Positions 1 to 8,296 of a stretch of 64,000 nucleotides of DNA are shown here, in pieces (the first letter of the stretch is position 1; each line of letters opens with the position of its first letter). The position numbers were made by a program, and so were the translations under genes. Source of the DNA: Streptomyces agglomeratus. GTDB taxonomy: Bacteria > Actinomycetota > Actinomycetes > Streptomycetales > Streptomycetaceae. A model generated the notes under the pieces. It made no database searches. It saw nothing but the letters and a program-made list of their open reading frames with translations, and was not told where the DNA came from. The stretch lies in contig NZ_MEHJ01000001.1 in assembly GCF_001746415.1 (NCBI RefSeq), positions 6,454,501 through 6,518,500 of the forward strand, written 5' to 3'.

Positions 1-386
1 CCACCGTGCGCGCCGAGCTCGCGCCCCGGGCCGGCTGGGCGGCGCTGCTGGCCGCGACGTTCCCGCCGGGTTCGGTGACGGGCGCGCCGAAGTCCAGCGC
101 CCTGACGATCATCGGAGCGCTGGAGACCTCCCCGCGCGGCCCCTACTGTGGCGGCATCGGCTGGGTCGACGCCGACCGCGGCACCGGTGAGCTGGCCGTG
201 GGCATACGTACCTTCTGGATCGACCGCACGCTCCCCGCCGGCCCGGTTCTCAAGTTCGGTACGGGCGCGGGCATCACCTGGGGCTCCGACCCCGACCGCG
301 AGTGGGAGGAGACCGAACTGAAGGCAGCCAGACTGCTCGCTGTAGCGTCGGGGACGTACCGGGAGACGGGAAGGACCGCGTCATGA
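1..386 (+). CDS. pabB: Chorismate-binding enzyme, PabB-like (5' partial)
   Basis: This is the C-terminal end of an aminodeoxychorismate synthase component I or anthranilate synthase I family enzyme. The gene runs off the left edge of the window. Visible family motifs are PPGSVTGAPK (chorismate-binding core), YCGGIGW, an AVGIRT-like strand and a final KFGTGAGI segment. The downstream gene is an aminodeoxychorismate lyase whose ATG overlaps this stop by 4 bp (ATGA), so a p-aminobenzoate/folate role is more likely than tryptophan synthesis. The true start lies outside the window, and any upstream glutaminase domain fusion cannot be judged from here. Confidence 0.85.
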   Translation, partial: TVRAELAPRAGWAALLAATFPPGSVTGAPKSSALTIIGALETSPRGPYCGGIGWVDADRGTGELAVGIRTFWIDRTLPAGPVLKFGTGAGITWGSDPDREWEETELKAARLLAVASGTYRETGRTAS

Positions 387-1204
387 AACTTTGGGTCGAC
401 GGCGGGCTGCACGATGCGGCGACCGCCAGGGTGTCCGTGCTCGACCACGGGCTGACCGTGGGCGACGGCATCTTCGAGACGGTGAAGGCGACCGCGGGAC
501 GGACCTTCGCCCTCACCCGGCACCTGGAGCGGCTCGCCCGCTCGGCGCGTGGCCTCGGACTGCCCGAGCCCGATCTCGACGAGGTGCGCCGGGCCTGTGC
601 CGCCGTCCTGGAAGCCAATCCCATGGCCCTGGGCCGGCTGCGGATCACGTACACCGGCGGCCTCTCGCCGCTCGGCTCCGAGCGCGGCGACACCGGCCCG
701 ACCCTGGTCGTGGCCCTGGGGGAGGCGAGCCGCCGGCCCGACAGCACGGCGGTGATCACCGTGCCCTGGACGCGCAACGAGCGGGGTGCGCTCACCGGGC
801 TCAAGACGACGTCGTACGCCGAGAACGTCGTCGCACTGGCCCGCGCCCACGAACACGGCGCCTCCGAGGCGCTGTTCGCGAACACCGTCGGGCAGCTCTG
901 CGAGGGCACGGGGTCGAACGTCTTCGTCGTCGTCGGCGGGCGGCTGCTGACCCCGCCGGTCTCGTCCGGCTGCCTCGCCGGCATCACGCGCGCCCTGGCC
1001 GCCGAGTGGACGGGCGCCGAGGAGGCCGACCTGCCGCTGGACGTACTGGAGCGGGCCGACGAGGTCTTCCTGACCTCCACGCTGCGCGACGTACAGGCGG
1101 TGCACCGGATCGACGGACGCCAACTGGCGGGTGCGCCGGGCCCGGTGACCGCGAAGGCCATGCGCGTCTTCGACGAGCGGGCCGCGTCGGACCTGGACCC
1201 GTAA
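383..1204 (+). CDS. pabC: Aminodeoxychorismate lyase / class IV aminotransferase
   Basis: PLP-dependent fold-type IV enzyme of 273 aa. It probably releases pyruvate from 4-amino-4-deoxychorismate to give p-aminobenzoate for folate. Class IV features are visible: an N-terminal LDHGLTVGDGIFET segment, the candidate PLP lysine in LTGLKTTSYAENVVA, and EGTGSNVF near residue 175. The start ATG at 383 overlaps the stop of the pabB-like gene by 4 bp, which implies translational coupling. Branched-chain and D-amino-acid aminotransferases share this fold, so the exact substrate rests on the pabB neighbour. Confidence 0.85.
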   Translation: MKLWVDGGLHDAATARVSVLDHGLTVGDGIFETVKATAGRTFALTRHLERLARSARGLGLPEPDLDEVRRACAAVLEANPMALGRLRITYTGGLSPLGSERGDTGPTLVVALGEASRRPDSTAVITVPWTRNERGALTGLKTTSYAENVVALARAHEHGASEALFANTVGQLCEGTGSNVFVVVGGRLLTPPVSSGCLAGITRALAAEWTGAEEADLPLDVLERADEVFLTSTLRDVQAVHRIDGRQLAGAPGPVTAKAMRVFDERAASDLDP

Positions 1205-1256
1205 AGCGCCGGGAATGGGGGAGACGGGTGGCCGCCCGGAGGGTAGAACTCCCCTG

Positions 1257-2096
1257 ATGACCACAACTCTGCGGCCGACAGCGCCGCTTCAGCAGGGCGT
1301 CGACGGCGCCAGATCGCGTACCTACGACGTGTGTGTGAACAGCCGGCCCGTCGGCAGGGTCGAGCTGTCCACGGATGTGCGGTTCGGCGGCGGCGTCGGC
1401 CGCATCGCCGCCCTGGGCATCAACGAGGCCGACCGGCGGCGCGGCCGGGCGACGGTCGCCGCGCTGGCGGCGGAGGAGGTGCTGCGCGGCTGGGGCTGCC
1501 GCCGCGTGGAGATCTCCGTCCCGGCCGAGGCGGCGGCCGCGCGGCGCATGGCCGACGGTCTCGGCTACACCGAACGCGGCCGCATCATGACCAAGGCCCT
1601 GCCCGCCGGGCCGCCCGCGCTGCCCGCAGGCGTGGTGGGCCGGCCGATGAGCGCGGCCGAATTCGACGCCTGGCTCCCCCACACCAAGGCGGGTTACGCC
1701 GAGTCCCTCACCGCGCGCGGCTACTCCGAGGACGCCGCGCGGGCCAAGTCCGACGCCGACCACGCGACCGCTCTCGCCGACGGAATCGCCACCCCCGACA
1801 CGTACCTGGGCGTCCTCGTCCGCGACGGCGCGGTGGTGGGGACGCTCTGGCTGGCACTGCGGAACCCGCATGCCGGCGCGAGCGGGGCGTACGTCTTCGA
1901 CGTCGAGGTGGCCGGCGCGTACCGGGGCCAGGGACTCGGGCGCGCGCTGCTGCTGCTCGCCGAACGGGAGGCGATGGCGGCCGGGGCCGAGCGGATCGGA
2001 CTCAACGTCTACGCGGACAACACCCCGGCGCGCAGGCTGTACGAATCACTGGGATACGAGCCGGTTTCGTACAACCTCTACAAACACCTGCTCTGA
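1257..2096 (+). CDS. GNAT acetyltransferase with two GNAT-like halves
   Basis: A 279-aa protein of the GCN5-related N-acetyltransferase superfamily. The C-terminal half has a clear acetyl-CoA signature (YRGQGLGRALLLLAEREA) followed by the typical NVYADNTPARRLYESLGY motif. The N-terminal half has a weaker copy of the same pattern: RRRGRATVAALAAEE and then AAARRMADGLGY. This looks like a tandem GNAT in which the N-terminal unit may be degenerate. The ATG at 1257 was chosen because the protein begins cleanly there; a purine-rich GGAGGG lies about 15 nt upstream, which is rather far. The acceptor substrate is unknown. Confidence 0.82.
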   Translation: MTTTLRPTAPLQQGVDGARSRTYDVCVNSRPVGRVELSTDVRFGGGVGRIAALGINEADRRRGRATVAALAAEEVLRGWGCRRVEISVPAEAAAARRMADGLGYTERGRIMTKALPAGPPALPAGVVGRPMSAAEFDAWLPHTKAGYAESLTARGYSEDAARAKSDADHATALADGIATPDTYLGVLVRDGAVVGTLWLALRNPHAGASGAYVFDVEVAGAYRGQGLGRALLLLAEREAMAAGAERIGLNVYADNTPARRLYESLGYEPVSYNLYKHLL

Positions 2097-2114
2097 TCCC
2101 GGGAACCGCGCGGG

Positions 2115-2621
2115 TCAGGCGAGCAGCCGGTCGACGATCTCCTCGATGCGCTCGCGCAGCCCCTCCTGGCTCTTGCCGCCGTCGAACCGCTCGCCGTCGA
2201 TGACGTACGTCGGCGTGCCGGTGACGCCGATGGCCTTGCCCTCGGCCTGGTCCGCGTCGACGATCAGGAGGTGCCTGCCGTCGATCAGGGCGGTGTCGAA
2301 CTCTTCGGCGTCCAGGCCCAGTTCCGCCGCCACCTCCAGCAGGAGGGGCTCACCCGCGGCCGCCAGTTCCGCGGTGCGGGCGAGGACCGCCTCCACGTAC
2401 GGCCAGCCCTTGCCCTGGTCGACAGCCTCTTCGGCGGCCTGCGCGGCGGCGTAGGCGTGCTTGTTCTTCTCGAGGGGGAAGTGGCGCAGGTGTACGTCGA
2501 GCCGGTCGCGGTAGCGCTCGCACAGGGCGCGGATGTCGTCCAGCGCGGCGTGGCAGTCGGGGCACTGGAGGTCGCACCAGACGTCGAGGACGACGGGGCG
2601 CGCGGGAGAGGAGTCGGTCAT
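2115..2621 (-). CDS. DsbA-family thioredoxin-fold protein
   Basis: A 168-aa protein with a thioredoxin-like start: VVLDVWCDLQCPDCHAA contains the redox motif CPDC near residue 20. It also has a cis-proline TGTPTYVIDG segment near residue 140, as in DsbA/FrnE-type oxidoreductases. No signal peptide or lipobox is visible, so it is probably cytoplasmic. The ATG at 2621 lies directly before the DVWCD strand. It is convergent with the GNAT gene and divergent from the next membrane-protein gene. The substrate is not predictable. Confidence 0.8.
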   Translation of the reverse strand: MTDSSPARPVVLDVWCDLQCPDCHAALDDIRALCERYRDRLDVHLRHFPLEKNKHAYAAAQAAEEAVDQGKGWPYVEAVLARTAELAAAGEPLLLEVAAELGLDAEEFDTALIDGRHLLIVDADQAEGKAIGVTGTPTYVIDGERFDGGKSQEGLRERIEEIVDRLLA

Positions 2622-2779
2622 GGGGTCAGTCTCCCAGCCCGGCGGGCCGCGCCCCAACCGGGACCGGGGGAGGAGGGCGCCCCGGAGATGTCCCTGACGT
2701 CGTACGCGGGCGTGGCCCGGGCGGCGTCCGGCGGTGCAGGATGGAGGGGAAACGTGCACCCCTGGAGCTGGAGGACCGG

Positions 2780-3229
2780 ATGCTGGCAGAGACGATCTGT
2801 TCCGCGGCGTCCGCGGCCGGCCTGGGCATCGCCGCGATCACCGCGTACCGCAGGCGATTCCTGGCTGCGACGCGCATCGTCGCCTACTCGCTGGTACCGG
2901 TGGGCCTGGTGATGACCGGCGTCGTGGAGTGGCTTTCGGGCATCGCCTTCAGGCCGGAGGTGTGGCTGGGCTTCGGCCTGCTCGGTCTGTCCTGGCTGCT
3001 CTTCATGACGACCAGGGCGGTGGAGCGCCGCGGCGGCGGTACGCGCAAGGAGCGCCGGGCCGCGCGGGCCGCACAGCGCGAAGCGGTCGCGCCCGGGGCT
3101 GCCGCGCAACCCACGGGCGCGGCGCTCCCGGCGGCGGAGCGACGCAAGGAGCCCGGGCCGAAGGCGGCCAAGGGGCAGGCGGAGGACTTCAGCGACATCG
3201 AAGCGATCCTGAAGAAGCACGGCATCTGA
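2780..3229 (+). CDS. Small membrane protein with charged C-terminal tail
   Basis: A 149-aa protein of unknown function. About three hydrophobic segments span residues 1-85. They are followed by a long Arg/Lys/Ala/Pro-rich tail that ends in DFSDIEAILKKHGI, an amphipathic acidic-basic end that looks conserved. I chose the ATG at 2780 because GGAGG lies five bases upstream (2770-2774). An in-frame ATG at 2741 would add 13 residues and has a weaker site. I do not recognise a family, and the tail suggests a cytoplasmic docking segment. Confidence 0.7.
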   Translation: MLAETICSAASAAGLGIAAITAYRRRFLAATRIVAYSLVPVGLVMTGVVEWLSGIAFRPEVWLGFGLLGLSWLLFMTTRAVERRGGGTRKERRAARAAQREAVAPGAAAQPTGAALPAAERRKEPGPKAAKGQAEDFSDIEAILKKHGI

Positions 3230-3312
3230 AGCGGCGTGGTCCTTGCAGGGCCACAGGGCGCCGACGACACCGGCCGGTACTTGAAAGCAAACCTGGCAAC
3301 TCGGGCGCCGAA

Positions 3313-3331
3313 GTGATCAGCGCAAGATCAC
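3313..3331. promoter_or_regulatory. Inverted repeat GTGATC-N7-GATCAC (possible operator)
   Basis: A perfect 6-bp inverted repeat with a 7-bp spacer lies in the 187-bp gap upstream of the 50-aa membrane-protein gene. Its geometry fits a dimeric helix-turn-helix regulator. No regulator is identified, and a chance occurrence is possible. Apart from this repeat I see nothing else of note in the gap 3230-3416. Confidence 0.25.
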
Positions 3332-3416
3332 GAATGGCCAAGATCCAGCGAACTCACCGCACAGGTGGGTGTGTTGGTCGTGGCGGGGGGCCGGCCTGCG
3401 TCATCATCGGCCCGAG

Positions 3417-3569
3417 ATGCTGGACACGTCCCGGGGCGAAGCCCCCGCACCCACCGAAGAACCGCGCGGTTGCCTCTTCGCGCTTTCCCAGCCACCCCTG
3501 ATGATCTTCCTCGGGGTGATCGGCTTCCTGCTGCTGATGGCCGCGATGCACGATCTCTTCCTGCTGTGA
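3417..3569 (+). CDS. Small tail-anchored-like membrane protein (50 aa)
   Basis: A 50-aa open frame from an ATG at 3417. The N-terminal half is polar and acidic (DTSRGEAPAPTEEPRG). The C-terminal half is one strong hydrophobic segment (LMIFLGVIGFLLLMAAM) ending HDLFLL. Third codon positions are almost all G/C, as in genuine genes here. No strong ribosome-binding site is visible. The stop lies inside a 39-bp tandem duplication shared with the end of the convergent CGNR gene. Function unknown. Confidence 0.5.
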   Translation: MLDTSRGEAPAPTEEPRGCLFALSQPPLMIFLGVIGFLLLMAAMHDLFLL

Positions 3570-3635
3570 CGCCCGCGGCGCCTCAGTCCGCGGCGGTTCC
3601 TGCCGTGACGCGCGCGGCGCCTCAGCCCGCGGCTT
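3558..3635. repeat. 39-bp imperfect tandem duplication
   Basis: Two adjacent 39-bp units (3558-3596 and 3597-3635) differ at only a few positions. Each begins TTCCTG and contains GCGGCGCCTCAG. The first covers the stop codon of the 50-aa gene. The second covers the last codons and stop of the CGNR gene on the other strand. It appears to be a local duplication of the CGNR gene's 3' end. Confidence 0.7.
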
Positions 3636-4179
3636 CCTTGCGCCGGGCCCGGTACGCCGCCACATGCAGACGGTTGCCGCAGGTGCGGCTGTCGCAGTAG
3701 CGGCGGGAGCGGTTGCGCGACAGGTCGACGAAGGCCCGCCGGCAGTCCGGGGCCTCGCAGCGGCGCAGCCGTTCCTGCTCGCCGGAGACGACGATGAAGG
3801 CCAGCGCCATCCCGCAGTCCGCCGCGAGGTGGTCGGCGACCGAGGCGCCGGGCGCGAAGTAGTGCACGTGCCAGTCGAAGCCGTCGTGGTCGGTGAGGCG
3901 CGGCGTGGTGCCGGCCGCCGCCACGAGCTGGTTGATCAGCTCCGCGCAGGCGCGGGGGCCGGGCGCCGCGAACGCGTCCGCGAAGCGGCCTCGTACGTCC
4001 CGTACGGCCCGCAGATCCGCCTCGGTGAGCGTTCCGACGTCGCTGACGTGGTGGAGCCGTACAAAGCCGTACAGCGCCTCGATGTCGGCGAGCCGGTCGT
4101 TCTGGTCGCCCTCCGCCGCCGTGTTCACGAGATCGACGACGACGTCGAGGGCGCGCCTGGTGTCGTGGGGGATCAGCAC
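3622..4179 (-). CDS. CGNR zinc-finger protein (ABATE domain)
   Basis: A 185-aa protein with the two-domain plan of the CGNR family. It has an N-terminal alpha-helical ABATE region (about residues 1-130) and a C-terminal zinc ribbon, with CEAPDC and then YCDSRTCGNR supplying four cysteines and the eponymous CGNR near residue 170. These proteins are thought to be stress-related transcription factors, but targets are generally unknown. It lies downstream of ssgB on the same strand, separated by a strong hairpin, so it is probably transcribed on its own. Confidence 0.85.
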   Translation of the reverse strand: MLIPHDTRRALDVVVDLVNTAAEGDQNDRLADIEALYGFVRLHHVSDVGTLTEADLRAVRDVRGRFADAFAAPGPRACAELINQLVAAAGTTPRLTDHDGFDWHVHYFAPGASVADHLAADCGMALAFIVVSGEQERLRRCEAPDCRRAFVDLSRNRSRRYCDSRTCGNRLHVAAYRARRKEAAG

Positions 4180-4252
4180 GATTCGCTCCCTGGCCTGCTG
4201 CGGGCGGGCGCCCGCAGATGCCGGACGACTTTAGCGGCTCGTGCGCGGAGCG

Positions 4253-4298
4253 CACCGGCGCCGTCCCCGCGGTGGAGTCCGCGGAGACGGCGCCGGTG
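4253..4298 (-). terminator. Hairpin terminator downstream of ssgB
   Basis: A 13-bp perfect outer stem (CACCGGCGCCGTC at 4253-4265 with its complement at 4286-4298) encloses a second 6-bp CCGCGG stem. It lies between the ssgB stop and the CGNR gene, both on the minus strand. There is no long U tract, as is common in Streptomyces. Confidence 0.65.
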
Positions 4299-4370
4299 TG
4301 TGCCGTATGCAGTTGTCCGCCCCTCGCCGTCGCCCCGAGTCGGACGGCGCTGGGTGGCTCTCGGCCTGGC

Positions 4371-4784
4371 TCAGTTCTCGGCCAGGATGTGTGAGAGTTC
4401 CGTGTCGAGGTCGAAGTGACGGTGCTCGGTGCCCGGTGGGACCGCGGCGTCCGTCCGCTTCAGGAACGATTCCAGGGCCCGCGCCGGGGCTTCGAGCAAG
4501 GCTTCTCCTTCCGGGGAGCTCAGGGCGATGCACACGACGCCCTGGCCGTGACTACGGGACGGCCAGACTCTGACGTCGCCGGTACCGGTGGGCCGGTGAA
4601 GGCCCTCGGCGAGGAGATCGCGGGCGAACACCCACTCGACGGTTTCCTCGGCTCCGGTGTGGAAGGTGGCATGCACGGCGTAGGGATCGGCCGTGTCATA
4701 CCGCAGGCCCGCGGGTACAGGCAGTGATGACTCGCTCGACACTACGAGGCGCAGGTGCAGCTCGCAGCTGACCGTGGTGTTCAT
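4371..4784 (-). CDS. ssgB: Sporulation-specific cell division protein SsgB
   Basis: SsgA-like protein of 137 aa. The sequence from MNTTVSCELHLRLV through GLRYDTADPYAVHATFHTG to the acidic end ELSHILAEN matches SsgB as I know it from Streptomyces. SsgB recruits FtsZ to future septation sites in aerial hyphae and so starts sporulation division. The ATG at 4784 gives the usual SsgB start; upstream in-frame codons would add a basic extension not seen in the family. It is monocistronic and ends at a strong hairpin. In S. coelicolor it depends on SigH, but I could not confirm a promoter here. Confidence 0.95.
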   Translation of the reverse strand: MNTTVSCELHLRLVVSSESSLPVPAGLRYDTADPYAVHATFHTGAEETVEWVFARDLLAEGLHRPTGTGDVRVWPSRSHGQGVVCIALSSPEGEALLEAPARALESFLKRTDAAVPPGTEHRHFDLDTELSHILAEN

Positions 4785-4974
4785 AAGCGCCAGGGCCTTT
4801 CGCTCAGTGTGCGCTCGGGGATTCGCACGTCGGCGAAATCGACATGCCACCTACGGTGTCGTTGTAAACCCCTCTGACCTTTTTGTGGCTCTTCAGGTAC
4901 CTCGTACGGCGGAGTGACACTTGAGGTAGTACGAGCATTCCGGCCGCGCGGGCGGTTCCGGTAGGTTGGGCCTC

Positions 4975-5430
4975 ATGAATGCGGAGAGTAACGAGCGGGA
5001 AGAAGTCGTCGGCCCGACTGCCGCCGAGCCCGCCACGGGGGGCGTGAGCGGGGACGAGCGAGAGCTGGGGTCACGGGCGCCGCAGATCATCAAGCGCCAC
5101 AGAACACTGCACCTGAGCTGGCAGGTCGGGGTGTTCGTCATCGGTCTGGCGGTGGTGGCGGCGGGCGTGGTCATGCTGCCGCTGCCGGGGCCGGGCTGGG
5201 TGGTGATCTTCGGTGGCATGGCGATCTGGGCCACCGAGTTCGTCTGGGCGCAGCTGGTGCTGCGCTGGACGAAACGGAAAGTCACCGAGGCGGCCCGCAA
5301 GGCACTCGATCCCAGGGTCCGGCGGCGCAACATCATTCTGACGACCGTCGGTCTGGTGATCATCGCGGTGCTGGTGGGGATCTATGTGTGGAAGTTCGGG
5401 ATAGCGATGCCGTGGAACATTGACGAGTGA
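4975..5430 (+). CDS. TIGR02611-type membrane protein
   Basis: A 151-aa protein with a polar N-terminus (about 45 residues) and then hydrophobic segments. One carries the family-like motif MLPLPGPGWVVIFGGMAIWATEF. A C-terminal transmembrane segment ends WKFGIAMPWNIDE. Actinobacterial proteins of this type are of unknown function. The ATG at 4975 was chosen over a TTG at 4966. It precedes a tRNA-Val gene on the same strand. Confidence 0.75.
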   Translation: MNAESNEREEVVGPTAAEPATGGVSGDERELGSRAPQIIKRHRTLHLSWQVGVFVIGLAVVAAGVVMLPLPGPGWVVIFGGMAIWATEFVWAQLVLRWTKRKVTEAARKALDPRVRRRNIILTTVGLVIIAVLVGIYVWKFGIAMPWNIDE

Positions 5431-5497
5431 CCGCGGGTGACCGGTTGAAACCGGTTCGGCCGGCCCGCTGACATGGGGTAATGTTTGCGGAGCGCCG

Positions 5498-5569
5498 GGG
5501 CGATTAGCTCAGTGGGAGAGCGCTTCGTTCACACCGAAGAGGTCACTGGTTCGAACCCAGTATCGCCCA
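5498..5569 (+). tRNA. tRNA-Val (anticodon CAC), copy 1
   Basis: A full cloverleaf can be drawn. The acceptor stem is GGGCGAT with ATCGCCC, the D arm GCTC/GAGC, the anticodon stem CTTCG/CGAAG with loop TTCACAC, and the T arm ACTGG-TTCGAAC-CCAGT. Loop positions 34-36 read CAC, which decodes GUG valine codons. The discriminator base is A, and CCA is not fully encoded. A near-identical copy lies at 8783-8854. Confidence 0.96.
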
Positions 5570-5575
5570 CCCGGA

Positions 5576-5613
5576 CCGAAGGCCCGGAAGACGAAAGTCT
5601 TCCGGGCCTTCGG
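5576..5613. terminator. Terminator hairpin after tRNA-Val copy 1
   Basis: A perfect 17-bp stem (5576-5592 with 5597-5613) closes on a GAAA tetraloop. It lies between the tRNA and the 3' end of the convergent membrane-protein gene, so it can serve both strands. Confidence 0.85.
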
Positions 5614-5652
5614 CGTTCCCGGCCGGGACGCCGCCGGGAACGCGCCGGGCCC

Positions 5653-8193
5653 TCAGCGCATCCGCCCCAGCGTGTCCCTCAGCCGGCGCGCGTCGCGCAG
5701 GCGCTGCTCGTACGTCGCCCCGACCGCCAGCAGCAGCAGGCCCGCGAGGGCGGGCGGCAGCCAGCGGGGGAGAGATCCGGCCACCTGCACGACGTACGGC
5801 GCGAGCTCGTGCAGCGCGACCATCGCGAGTACGGCGGAGCCCAGCACCAGCGGCGCCTGGAGCCGGTGCCTGGCGCCGGTCAGGGTCACGGCCAGGGCCG
5901 CCGCCCCGAGAAGCAGCGGACGCGTCCAGTGCTGGTCGCCCCAGGCCGCGACCAGGCTCGGCAGGAGGGTCGCGGCGAGCCCCGGACCGTACGCCGTCCA
6001 GGACGAGGCCCCGGGGTCGCGCCGCCTGCGCAGTACGCCGACCACGAGGGCCGGGACGGTGACCGGGAGCGTGTACGCCTCGGGTGTCACGACGTCCGAC
6101 GCGCCCAGGCGGACCCAGGTGGCCAGTACGAAGAGCACGACCGCCGCGTATCCCGCGGGACGCCGGTCGGCCCGCACCGCCGTGCCTGCCGCGACGACTC
6201 CGCACAGGGCGAGCACCAGCGCGAGGGTCGGGGCGTGGCCTGCCGCGAGACCGGTCGCCAGCAGGCCCGCCGCCGCGCCCGCGACCTCCAGGGGCAGAGC
6301 GGTGACGTGACCCCGCAGACGGGCGGCCAGCAGGGCGGTGGCCGCCGGTACGGCGAGGACCGCCAGGGCCGCCTGGTGCGGCGCCAGGCCGAGAGCGGCG
6401 GCGCCCGCGCCGGTCAGCCCGGTGGCGAACACGACGGCGGCCACCGCCGAGACGGACGGGGTGAGGGGCCCCCTGCCGAGCACGGCGGCCGCGCCGTACA
6501 GCGCCGGCAGGACGCCGAGGACGGCGAAGCTGGCGGCCTGCGCGGCGAGCGACAGCAGCGAGACGGAGACCGCCGCCGCGAGGGCGCAGCCGAGCGCGGT
6601 GAGCGCGAGCCCGCCGGGTGCCCGGGCGGCGCCCGCGAGGGCGGGGCGTACGGCCAGGGCCAGGGAGGCGGCGGTCAGCAGGACGTACAGGACCAAGGAC
6701 AGCGGGTAGCCGAGGTCCAGGGCGGCCGGGGTGGCGTACGCCGCCGCCCAGGCCAGTGCCAGGGCCGCGCACGCCGCCGGGGTGCGCCAGGCGGTGCCGG
6801 GCTCGGTCCGGCGGCAGGCCGCGGCCAGGACGGCGGCCACCGCCAGCAGCACCGCCGGGGCGGCGGACGTCCACGACCAGGGCAGGCCGGAGGGCAGTGC
6901 CTCGCGGAGGCCGGTCGGAGCGCCCGACCAGGCGCGCCCGGTCCGGACGGCGGGCCCCAGCACGGCGACCGCCACCGGCGGGAGCGCCCAGAGGGTGCCC
7001 CCGGCCAGTACCGCACCGGACGAACCGGCCAGGCCGAGCATCACGGGGCGCGGCAGGTTCGCCCGTACGACGGCCGCCAGGACCACGGCGCACAGTACGT
7101 ATCCGGGCACCGCCCACGCGGCCGGCAGGGCGGGACGCAGCACTCCGCCGACGGCGGCGAGCACGGCGAGCCCGGCCACGGCGGAGCACGCGACGGCGAG
7201 CGGCGACCACCCGGCGGCCGGAGACGGCGACGGCGACGGGGACGCCGAAGGGGCGGTGGCCGGCGTGGACGCCTCGCTGTCCGGCGCCGCCGTGGCCGCA
7301 CGCGGGGCCGGGGCCCGCCACGCGGCGAACAGCGCCAGCGCCGCGATCGCCAGCAGAAGAACACCGGGGCGCACGGCGTCGCCGCTGCCGCCCGCCGCCA
7401 GCGACAGGGCGGCGGCGCTCAGCAGCGCTCCCGCACCCGACAGCCAGGCACCGGCGCACGCCATCGGACGCACCGCGCGACCCGGGCCCCACAGCGCCAC
7501 GGCGACATCGAGCGCGGCCGTGGCCAGCAGCGCCCAGGTGAGCGTCAGCGGACCCGCGTCGGCCGCCAGGGCCCAGAGGAGGAACGGGAACTGAGCACTG
7601 ATCAGCGCCGCGGGCAGCGGAAGCCGCAACCGCCCGAAGCCCAGGCCGTATGCCGCCCAGAGCGCGGCCAGCGCCGCCGAACCGGCCGCGGCGTACGCCA
7701 GGCCGTCGGTGTCCGGCACTGCCACACGGTGCACCGCGTACACGTCAAGCACCGTGAGCGCGAGGCCGAGCGCGGCCACCGACTCGGCGGTCGAGACGAG
7801 CCCGCGGCGCAGCAGCGCGGCCGGCGCGGCCAGGGCGAGAGCCGTCACGGCGCCCAGCACCGCCGAGCGGCCGCCGATGCCCATGTGGCCCCAGCTGACC
7901 AGCGTGAACGCGACCGCGGCGATCGTCAGCAGGATGCCGCCGAGCGTCAGCAGCACGTTCTGCGCACTGCGCGTCGAGGCGTCCCGAGGGGCATGCGGCG
8001 GCCGCGCCCCGGTTCCGCCGCCGAAAGCGGCCGGGCCGGGCGGCGAGAAGGGGTTCTGCGGGGCGACGGCCTGCTGCATGACACTGAGCAGCCAGGCCCT
8101 GCGGGCCAGCAACTGGGCACGGCGAGCTTCGATTTGTCCCAGTTCGCGGTCGAGGATCACCAATTCCTCGGCGGGTGGTGGCGCGTTCTCCAT
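5653..8193 (-). CDS. Large polytopic membrane protein (846 aa)
   Basis: An N-terminal coiled-coil-like stretch (EELVILDRELGQIEARRAQL and following, residues about 5-45) precedes a proline-rich linker. Then come some 25 or more very hydrophobic Ala/Leu/Val segments to the C-terminus, interrupted near residue 300 by a Ser/Pro/Ala-rich loop. The last residues are charged (YEQRLRDARRLRDTLGRMR). It resembles the large SCO7613-C-terminal-type membrane proteins of Streptomyces; function unknown. The ATG at 8193 was chosen because the upstream open frame is compositionally unlike protein. It is divergent from an SRPBCC gene. Confidence 0.8.
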   Translation of the reverse strand: MENAPPPAEELVILDRELGQIEARRAQLLARRAWLLSVMQQAVAPQNPFSPPGPAAFGGGTGARPPHAPRDASTRSAQNVLLTLGGILLTIAAVAFTLVSWGHMGIGGRSAVLGAVTALALAAPAALLRRGLVSTAESVAALGLALTVLDVYAVHRVAVPDTDGLAYAAAGSAALAALWAAYGLGFGRLRLPLPAALISAQFPFLLWALAADAGPLTLTWALLATAALDVAVALWGPGRAVRPMACAGAWLSGAGALLSAAALSLAAGGSGDAVRPGVLLLAIAALALFAAWRAPAPRAATAAPDSEASTPATAPSASPSPSPSPAAGWSPLAVACSAVAGLAVLAAVGGVLRPALPAAWAVPGYVLCAVVLAAVVRANLPRPVMLGLAGSSGAVLAGGTLWALPPVAVAVLGPAVRTGRAWSGAPTGLREALPSGLPWSWTSAAPAVLLAVAAVLAAACRRTEPGTAWRTPAACAALALAWAAAYATPAALDLGYPLSLVLYVLLTAASLALAVRPALAGAARAPGGLALTALGCALAAAVSVSLLSLAAQAASFAVLGVLPALYGAAAVLGRGPLTPSVSAVAAVVFATGLTGAGAAALGLAPHQAALAVLAVPAATALLAARLRGHVTALPLEVAGAAAGLLATGLAAGHAPTLALVLALCGVVAAGTAVRADRRPAGYAAVVLFVLATWVRLGASDVVTPEAYTLPVTVPALVVGVLRRRRDPGASSWTAYGPGLAATLLPSLVAAWGDQHWTRPLLLGAAALAVTLTGARHRLQAPLVLGSAVLAMVALHELAPYVVQVAGSLPRWLPPALAGLLLLAVGATYEQRLRDARRLRDTLGRMR

Positions 8194-8296
8194 GGTTGAG
8201 GAGTGTGGCGCCCGGCACACGCCCGCGACATGGGCGCGGGTACTCAGATCCCCGGTGAGTACGCATGGATGCGGCTGCCGTGCGCAGACTTGGGGC

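Noticed and set aside
5445..5484. Promoter for tRNA-Val copy 1 (TTGAAA and TAATGT)
   Set aside because: The spacer is 28 bp, too long for a vegetative promoter. The tRNA may be read from upstream or from a -10-only promoter, so I did not list it.
5485..8199. A 904-codon open frame on the plus strand, opposite the large membrane protein
   Set aside because: It runs through the tRNA-Val gene and its terminator, has Arg/Gly/Gln-rich composition typical of antisense reading in high-GC DNA, and shows no domain. The minus-strand frame has clean membrane helices.
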